Source of the DNA: a virus
Virus record (IMG/VR): IMGVR_UViG_3300042525_000769
Span: 1 to 20,822 of that record
Direction: 5' to 3' (one strand)
DNA length: 20,822 nucleotides
Shown: positions 16,977 to 20,822 of the stretch, one piece after another
Layout: each line of letters starts with the position of its first letter
How positions within the stretch are numbered: position 1 is the first letter of the stretch
The notes under the pieces: generated by a model
What the model was told of the DNA's origin: nothing
The model's input: the letters and a program-made list of their open reading frames with translations, nothing else
Database searches by the model: none
Translations under genes and position numbers: made by a program

Positions 16977-17228
16977 ATGGCTGGAAAGCCTCCAATCACT
17001 GCTGCTATCGACCTCACGGTTGACGTTCTGAAGGCCCTTAAGGAAGCAGGCCCCAACGAGCGCGGCAACTATTCTCTCGACATGGCTGTCTGGCCGAACG
17101 AGCGCAAGACTTCCGACCGTGCTCCTGGCTTCACTGGCTCTGTCAAGGTGAAAGGCCAGAAGGAAGGCGCCAAAGGCTATGCCAGTCTTTGGGACAATCG
17201 TGAAGGCGGCTCTGACGACCTTTTCTGA
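16977..17228 (+). CDS. Putative single-stranded DNA-binding protein, 83 aa
   Basis: ATG 16977 is seven bases after AGGAG, a clear ribosome site. The protein reads MAGKPPITAAIDLTVDVLKA, LKEAGPNERGNYSLDMAVWP, NERKTSDRAPGFTGSVKVKG, then YASLWDNREGGSDDLF. The K.S..APGFTGSVKV block is reminiscent of small bacterial and phage families with an OB-like strand order, and the acidic tip GGSDDLF is like that of SSB proteins. Position between exonuclease and dCTP deaminase fits a replication and recombination ssDNA-binding role. This is an inference; I see no diagnostic motif. Confidence 0.55.
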   Translation: MAGKPPITAAIDLTVDVLKALKEAGPNERGNYSLDMAVWPNERKTSDRAPGFTGSVKVKGQKEGAKGYASLWDNREGGSDDLF

Positions 17229-17231
17229 GCC

Positions 17232-17825
17232 ATGAGCCTGCTCTACGACAAGGAAATTGCCAAGCTCGCAGAGCTGGACATCTTCCTTCCTTTCGTAGGC
17301 GAAAAGCGACGATCGCTTGACTGTGGAACCAAGGCCATCTCGTATGGCCTTTCCCAGGCAGGTTATGACATTCGCCTGTCGCCTGACCAGTTCCTGATTT
17401 TTGATGGGAAAGACTGCAAAGGGAAAAGCAAGCCAACGCTTGACCCTAAGCTCATGCCAATCACTGGCTATGAAGCTTGTCTGAATCATGGTCCCCATGG
17501 AAGTTGGTTCGTCCTGCCTCCCCATAGCTTTGGCCTTGGCGTGAGCCTGGAATTGATTTCCATGCCTCCGTCCATCATGGGGCTATGCGATGGAAAGTCC
17601 ACCTACGCTCGCTGTGGCATCATCATCAACGTGACGCCCATTGAACCTGGCTGGGCCGGCCATCTCACCATGCACATTGCCAATCCCACGGCATTTCCCG
17701 CTCGCATCTATGCGAACGAAGGAATTGTGCAGGTGATGCTTTACCAGCTCGATGGTGCCGTGGAAGAGGCTTATTCCGGCCACTACCAGAACCAAGGGGC
17801 TAAAGTACAGCTAGCTGCCGTGTAG
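17232..17825 (+). CDS. dcd: dCTP deaminase
   Basis: ATG 17232 lies three bases after the previous stop; 197 residues, a normal family length. The motifs ISYGLSQAGYDIRL (36-49), GKSTYARCG (121-129), VTPIEPGWAGH (134-144) with E138 as the catalytic glutamate, and YANEGIVQVML (160-170) identify it. The enzyme deaminates dCTP to dUTP in the cytoplasm, feeding dUMP for thymidylate synthesis. The same operon encodes ThyX, which makes dTMP from dUMP. No dUTPase is visible here, so that step is either host-supplied or, in a bifunctional variant, performed by this enzyme; the sequence alone does not decide. Confidence 0.92.
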   Translation: MSLLYDKEIAKLAELDIFLPFVGEKRRSLDCGTKAISYGLSQAGYDIRLSPDQFLIFDGKDCKGKSKPTLDPKLMPITGYEACLNHGPHGSWFVLPPHSFGLGVSLELISMPPSIMGLCDGKSTYARCGIIINVTPIEPGWAGHLTMHIANPTAFPARIYANEGIVQVMLYQLDGAVEEAYSGHYQNQGAKVQLAAV

Positions 17826-17828
17826 GCA

Positions 17829-18209
17829 TTGAGCGCTCTTGAAGATCAGTTTCTCAGCCTTTGGCAAGCGCATTTCCCAAAGTTAATTCTTGAAAGAGAA
17901 TTTTCTGATATTGATGCGTGGGAAAAAGATTTTCAAGAGCGCTATTCCCGCAGCAAACGATCGAAACGGTATCGCCTTGACTTTGCTCATCCCCTCTCTC
18001 GCACTGGCATCGAAATCCAAGGTGGCGTTTACAGTCGTGGCCGCCACGTCACTGGCTCTGGTTATGAGCGCGATTGCAAAAAATATAATCTCGCGTACAC
18101 AAGCGGCTGGACGATCTTTCTTCTAACTTCTACCATGGCCAAAGACTCGACTTGGCTTTCTTTGATTGCTTCGCATATTGTTGCACAATCTCAGCGGCCT
18201 CGTTCATGA
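17829..18209 (+). CDS. Vsr/DUF559-like PD-(D/E)XK endonuclease, 126 aa
   Basis: TTG 17829, three bases after the previous stop, is the likely start. A compact nuclease fold is readable: RYRLDFAHPLSRTGIEIQGG contains D51, E62 and Q64, followed by GRHVTGSGYERDCKKYNLAY and GWTIFLLTS. This is the Vsr/DUF559-type pattern DFA.P.....IEI.GG....GRH...GY..D..K.N.A...GW. It may nick mismatched or branched DNA. The last 80 bases overlap, tail to tail, the end of the minus-strand gene at 18130-18489. Confidence 0.75.
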   Translation: MSALEDQFLSLWQAHFPKLILEREFSDIDAWEKDFQERYSRSKRSKRYRLDFAHPLSRTGIEIQGGVYSRGRHVTGSGYERDCKKYNLAYTSGWTIFLLTSTMAKDSTWLSLIASHIVAQSQRPRS

Positions 18210-18489
18210 GCTCATCCGCTGCCCGTAAATCAAGCTCTTTCTTGGCTAGCGCCTGACGAAGTTGAATGTTTTCCAGCATCATGCTTTGCAGGGCCGTATT
18301 CATGGTGGACCACCCTTCAAGCAAATTCTTTGCTACTGGCTTCAACTGATCCAAGCTTGAGCATTCGTCAATGGCTCGTTTGTTTACTGTTAAAGCAAAC
18401 TGACGCTCTGCTGAATGCTCGAACGGTCCCATAATGCCCCGCTTGATCTGACCATTGTAGACCATCTCCACTGGAATACAAAAGCTCAT
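18130..18489 (-). CDS. Conserved phage hypothetical protein, 119 aa
   Basis: ATG 18489 gives MSFCIPVEMVYNGQIKRGIM, then GPFEHSAERQFALTVNKRAI, DECSSLDQLKPVAKNLLEGW, and helices LENIQLRQALAKKELDLRAA with a C-terminal KSSLWPW. The frame from 18651 adds unrelated sequence. The order MSFCIPVE, GPF, ...LKPV..NLL.GW, LEN..LRQAL, SLWPW is one I associate with phage and cyanobacterial proteins of unknown role. It is a lone minus-strand gene within the plus-strand operon, and its end overlaps the nuclease gene by 80 bases. Confidence 0.75.
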   Translation of the reverse strand: MSFCIPVEMVYNGQIKRGIMGPFEHSAERQFALTVNKRAIDECSSLDQLKPVAKNLLEGWSTMNTALQSMMLENIQLRQALAKKELDLRAADELMNEAAEIVQQYAKQSKKAKSSLWPW

Positions 18490-18607
18490 GCATTCGCCCT
18501 CCTTTGTTGTCTTTAGGCTAAAGCAACATGATGGTCGCAAGAGTTTTGTCAAGGCAGTGGATGATGGTAGGAATGCCGAAAAAGAAGGTTCGGACTGCCA
18601 GAAAGTC

Positions 18608-18636
18608 TTGCGCCCACTGAGCAGAAAGCATAGACT
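18608..18636 (+). promoter_or_regulatory. Possible promoter TTGCGC-17-TAGACT
   Basis: TTGCGC (18608-18613) and TAGACT (18631-18636) are separated by 17 bases. The -35 is identical to that of the SSB candidate promoter. The start would be near 18643, just at the TTG of the following gene. It could restart the plus-strand operon after the minus-strand gene. Confidence 0.4.
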
Positions 18637-18643
18637 GCCGCAG

Positions 18644-18862
18644 TTGCCCAAGAACTATGCATGGACCATTGGAGAGCGAGTGGTACTGGTCACCCTCACA
18701 GGGGCTGGTATGGTGCCGACAAGCCTCTTCGGCATCTTCCAAGGTTTTGTTAAAAGCAATGGAAGAAAAGCGGCAGTGGTCGCCTGGGAGCGAAAGGATA
18801 CTCTCGTCTCTAGTACAGTGGCAATTCAACGCATCCGCCCCATCGCCTTCATTCCTCAATGA
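18644..18862 (+). CDS. Hypothetical small beta protein, 72 aa, start uncertain
   Basis: The frame is open from 18488 to 18862, but the conserved-looking part begins at TTG 18644: LPKNYAWTIGERVVLVTLTG, then MVPTSLFGIFQGFVKSNGRK, AAVVAWERKDTLVSSTVAIQ and RIRPIAFIPQ. The strand-rich pattern (ERVVLV, FGIFQGFV, KAAVVAW, IRPIAFIP) suggests an SH3-like or KOW-like barrel. GTG 18557 is another possible start. Its TGA overlaps the next ATG (ATGA). The family is uncharacterised. Confidence 0.55.
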   Translation: MPKNYAWTIGERVVLVTLTGAGMVPTSLFGIFQGFVKSNGRKAAVVAWERKDTLVSSTVAIQRIRPIAFIPQ

Positions 18863-19068
18863 CTGTCTCTGACGACACGGCCACAAAGCTTGGACGCCTT
18901 GTTGGTTTAAGCATCAGCGCATTTTTGATCACTTGCCTGCGTGCATGGATGCTCAGCCTTTGCGCCGCCATTCTTTTCCCGACCTTTGCGCTCGGCTTTT
19001 GGCAATGGTGGCTCCTTGCTTTTACCTTCCGCCTGATGACTGGCACTGATCGCACCTCCAATGACTAA
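18859..19068 (+). CDS. Small membrane protein, 69 aa
   Basis: ATG 18859 overlaps the previous stop (ATGA). The protein reads MTVSDDTATKLGRLVGLSIS, AFLITCLRAWMLSLCAAILF, PTFALGFWQWWLLAFTFRLM, then TGTDRTSND. Two membrane segments are likely, about 13-31 and 32-56, with polar ends. Its end overlaps the start of ThyX by eight bases. It could be a holin-type or host-modifying membrane protein, but nothing specific is visible. Confidence 0.65.
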   Translation: MTVSDDTATKLGRLVGLSISAFLITCLRAWMLSLCAAILFPTFALGFWQWWLLAFTFRLMTGTDRTSND

Positions 19069-19774
19069 TTTCCCTTCCATTGATCCCCTTAAAGACGGCA
19101 AGAGCCTCGTAGCTCTCATCGACTCCATGGGCAATAGTTTGTCCGTGGTAAATGATGCCCGTCAAAGCTTTGATAACAGAAAAGAGCAATGGGATGAGAA
19201 GGACGAAAAGCTTCTCAACTATCTTGCTCGTGAGCACCACACAAGCCCATTTCGTGGCGTGGTGTTTAAGTGGCAGGTGAAGGCGCCTTTATTTGTTGCT
19301 CGTCAATGGTGGAAGCACACTGTTGCCTCTACTTATGTTGACGATCAACTTGGCTGGAACGAAAAGAGCTTTCGCTATTGCTCAGCAGAAGATGCTCAGT
19401 TTTACATGCCTGACCAGTTCCTGGGACAAGCGGAGAGCAACCGTCAAGCGTCTGCAGGCCCCGTTAGCACCAGCGCACAGTCAAGGGCCAGGCTTTTCTA
19501 CGTGCAGGGCGTAGCGACGGCCAAGGCGGCCTATGAGGAGCTGATTGCAATGGGAGTGAGCAAGGAGCAGGCTCGAGCTATTCTGCCTCCTGCCATGTAC
19601 ACCAGTTTTGTCTGGACATGCTCGCTGCAGGCTTTGCTGCATTTCATCAGCCTTCGCATTGGCAAGGGCGCTCAGTATGAAATCGTGGCCTATGCCGAGG
19701 CTTTGCTAGAGCTTGCTCGCCCCATCGCTCCTGAAGCCTTTGCGGCTTTTGAAACCAACAACTACCAATTCTGA
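19061..19774 (+). CDS. thyX: Flavin-dependent thymidylate synthase ThyX
   Basis: ATG 19061 gives 237 residues. The ThyX signature is present in the cyanophage-like form: RQWWKHTVASTYVDDQLGWN (R81, H86), continuing NEKSFRY (N100, E101, S103, R105). Before it is LAREHHTSPFRGVVFKWQVK, and near the end LHFISLRIGKGAQYEIVAYA, which matches the FAD/dUMP-binding C-terminal motif. The enzyme makes dTMP from dUMP using FAD, NADPH and methylene-tetrahydrofolate. With dCTP deaminase in the same operon it supplies dTTP for phage DNA. Its start overlaps the previous gene by eight bases. Confidence 0.92.
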   Translation: MTNFPSIDPLKDGKSLVALIDSMGNSLSVVNDARQSFDNRKEQWDEKDEKLLNYLAREHHTSPFRGVVFKWQVKAPLFVARQWWKHTVASTYVDDQLGWNEKSFRYCSAEDAQFYMPDQFLGQAESNRQASAGPVSTSAQSRARLFYVQGVATAKAAYEELIAMGVSKEQARAILPPAMYTSFVWTCSLQALLHFISLRIGKGAQYEIVAYAEALLELARPIAPEAFAAFETNNYQF

Positions 19775-19776
19775 TC

Positions 19777-20136
19777 ATGCACGATCCCGTGAACAGCCCG
19801 TCGCACTATGCCAGCGGCGCCATCGAAGCCATCGAAGCTATCGAAGCTTCCATGAGCGGAGAAGCCTTTAAGGGCATGCTCAAGGGCAACATTCTGAAAT
19901 ACATTTGGCGCTATGAAATGAAAAATGGCGCTCAAGACCTCAAAAAGGCTCAGTGGTACCTGGATCGCTTAATTGCCATGGTCGAGACAGAAGAAGTGAA
20001 GGCCAATGACACGGCGACGAAAGTGCTAGCCATCATGCGAGAAAGCCTGGGCTTAGAAGAAGAATGCACAGACGGCTTTTGTCCCATGCCCTCCGTCAGG
20101 CAAGGTCCTTCAGAACTATTCGAACCAATTAACTAG
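19777..20136 (+). CDS. DUF3310 protein, 119 aa
   Basis: ATG 19777 follows the ThyX stop after two bases. It matches the DUF3310 family (often annotated nucleotide kinase-like): PVNSPSHYASGAIEAIEAIE (5-23), FKGMLKGNILKYIWRYEMKN (31-50), DLKKAQWYLDRLI (54-66). The usual VN.PSHY, KG..IKY..RY..K, DL.KA.WYLDRL pattern is complete. The acidic C-terminal tail is longer than the minimal domain and contains two Cys. The biochemical role is unproven. A 9-base triplet repeat encodes AIE three times. Confidence 0.85.
   Translation: MHDPVNSPSHYASGAIEAIEAIEASMSGEAFKGMLKGNILKYIWRYEMKNGAQDLKKAQWYLDRLIAMVETEEVKANDTATKVLAIMRESLGLEEECTDGFCPMPSVRQGPSELFEPIN
19819..19845 (+). repeat. Three 9-base repeats within DUF3310 gene
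   Basis: The sequence GCCATCGAA is repeated three times (third unit GCTATCGAA), giving the peptide AIEAIEAIE. Family members usually have one such unit, so the gene has probably expanded by slippage while keeping frame. Confidence 0.7.
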
Positions 20137-20614
20137 CAAGTTTTAATTGCGACAAAGGCGGCCACAGAGCCGCCTTTTGCTTTTCATCATGTACTGGCAC
20201 GATTCGCTGCGTTTGCTCCATCCATTGCTCCCACTCTCCAATGTCTGTATGAGCACTGATGAAGCTATGAGCATGCACCCACGCAAGAAGCTTTTCTTCC
20301 CGCTCTGGCGTCCAAAACTTCTGTGGCCGCCACCATTCAAACACTGGCAGGCTCCCCTTGCTCGCATTGCAGGACAGGCAAGCAGGAGCGCTGTTCCATT
20401 TTGAAAAATGCGGACCGCCTTTGCTCTTGGGAACAATGTGGTCGATGGTCAGATTTTCCGTCCACTTGCCGCAATAGGCACAGGCACAGTGACCAAATGG
20501 GCCTCGCAGGAAGTAGTCTTCAAAAATACTTTTTCGGAAACGACGCTTAGCTTCTCCAGGGCGTAATTCACAAAGGGAATAAAGAAGAAAGTCGGCCTCA
20601 TTTCCTTTCCCCAT
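20129..20614 (-). CDS. HNH endonuclease, minus strand, 161 aa
   Basis: ATG 20614 gives 161 residues. The zinc/HNH core is clear: CACAYCGKWTENLTIDHIVP (C45, C48, D58, H59), KSKGGPHFSKWNSAPACLSC (N74, C79, C82) and NASKG (N83, K86). This is the classic CxxC, DHI.P.SKGG, N..PAC..CN..KG HNH order seen in cyanobacteria and phages. It may be a free-standing homing nuclease or a phage DNA-cleaving enzyme. It points against the operon; its end overlaps the DUF3310 gene by eight bases and contains a terminator. Confidence 0.82.
   Translation of the reverse strand: MGKGNEADFLLYSLCELRPGEAKRRFRKSIFEDYFLRGPFGHCACAYCGKWTENLTIDHIVPKSKGGPHFSKWNSAPACLSCNASKGSLPVFEWWRPQKFWTPEREEKLLAWVHAHSFISAHTDIGEWEQWMEQTQRIVPVHDEKQKAALWPPLSQLKLAS
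20154..20183 (+). terminator. Terminator at the end of the plus-strand operon
   Basis: AAAGGCGGC (20154-20162) pairs with GCCGCCTTT (20169-20177) around CACAGA, followed by TGCTTTTC. It ends the plus-strand operon after DUF3310. The hairpin lies within the coding end of the convergent HNH gene, on which strand the following sequence is less T-rich. Confidence 0.65.
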
Positions 20615-20673
20615 GGCGAAATAAGTTGTCTTGCCTTAAGCCTACCCAGAAAAACAACGGCGTGGGAATTGTT

Positions 20674-20679
20674 TAGAAT
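20674..20679 (+). promoter_or_regulatory. Possible -10 for the rightmost gene
   Basis: TAGAAT (five of six matches) lies 20 bases before ATG 20700 in the region divergent to the HNH gene. The hexamer 17 bases upstream, AAAACA, is a poor -35. Confidence 0.3.
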
Positions 20680-20699
20680 GGACAAAAAGCTTGCACGCA

Positions 20700-20822
20700 A
20701 TGAATGCCTGGCAGGAACAACTAGCGCATTTGGCCGTGAGCATTACTGCTGGCATGCTGCTCGCCACTGGTGGCATGATGATGAGTATTGGCCAGCAGCA
20801 AGTGAAGATCACCACGCAAGTG
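20700..20822 (+). CDS. Membrane-anchored protein, C-terminus cut by window edge
   Basis: ATG 20700 opens 41 codons with no stop before the window edge: MNAWQEQLAHLAVSITAGML, LATGGMMMSIGQQQVKITTQ, V. Residues 10-30 are a Met/Leu/Ile/Gly-rich membrane helix; the following segment is polar. An N-terminal anchor with a polar extension is common for small phage envelope or spanin-like proteins, but the visible part is too short to assign. Confidence 0.6.
   Translation, partial: MNAWQEQLAHLAVSITAGMLLATGGMMMSIGQQQVKITTQV

Noticed and set aside
16956-17525. 189-codon minus-strand open frame
   Set aside because: Antisense to the SSB candidate and the start of dCTP deaminase; a by-product of their codon use.
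18657-18872. 71-codon plus-strand frame beginning MHGPLESEW
   Set aside because: It overlaps the 18644-18862 frame in another phase, lacks the strand-rich pattern, and ends inside the next gene without coupling.
20449-20700. 83-codon minus-strand frame starting before the HNH gene
   Set aside because: It overlaps the HNH core in another frame and would begin in the divergent promoter region; the HNH motifs decide.

Overview
The window looks like part of a tailed double-stranded DNA phage genome, most likely a cyanophage of a Synechococcus/Cyanobium-type host. Three things support this. Small genes are tightly packed with ATGA, TGATG or TTGA stop/start overlaps. There is a phage replication, recombination and nucleotide kit: primase-helicase, Sak1-like annealing protein, PD-(D/E)XK exonuclease, putative ssDNA-binding protein, dCTP deaminase, ThyX and DUF3310. 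Several small families are of a kind I associate with picocyanobacteria and their phages. No structural genes, large terminase, tRNA or CRISPR array are visible. The host is inferred, not shown.

Layout. Positions 1-4226 carry minus-strand short genes in several transcription units. They are mostly uncharacterised, including a DnaJ-type zinc finger, an SH3-like barrel candidate and a secreted RlpA-like protein. Units are separated by hairpins, followed at once by a TATTGT-like box and a GCGA-tetraloop hairpin leader. Positions 4324-4530 hold an isolated plus-strand unit with no convincing ORF: promoter, closed multi-branched RNA fold and a perfect intrinsic terminator, a good candidate for a new phage ncRNA. 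Positions 4580-7849 are again minus-strand and include a small-terminase-like DNA-binding protein. The intergenic region 7850-8265 contains two copies of a structured element with covarying closing stems.

Positions 8266-10222 are a plus-strand operon of very small accessory proteins. It converges on a minus-strand unit, the primase-helicase (10584-12566) followed by a 60-residue protein. From 12643 to 20136 the plus strand carries the DNA metabolism operon: RHH protein, two related small proteins, annealing protein, zinc ribbon, secreted Cys peptide, HNH homing-type endonuclease, exonuclease, putative SSB, dCTP deaminase, Vsr-like nuclease, small membrane protein, ThyX and DUF3310. Two minus-strand genes interrupt it (18130-18489 and the HNH gene at 20129-20614). 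A partial membrane protein runs off the right edge.

How the genes fit together: primase-helicase and SSB candidate would drive replication; annealing protein, exonuclease and Vsr-like nuclease would process recombination intermediates; dCTP deaminase and ThyX would raise dTMP. The strongest unexplained signals are the 4338-4530 RNA, the tandem element at 7870-8010, the GCGA-hairpin leader family, a slippery A AAA AAG at the end of the annealing-protein gene, and a strong excess of the hexamer CAATGG/CCATTG. All calls are from reading the sequence; no search or folding program was run.
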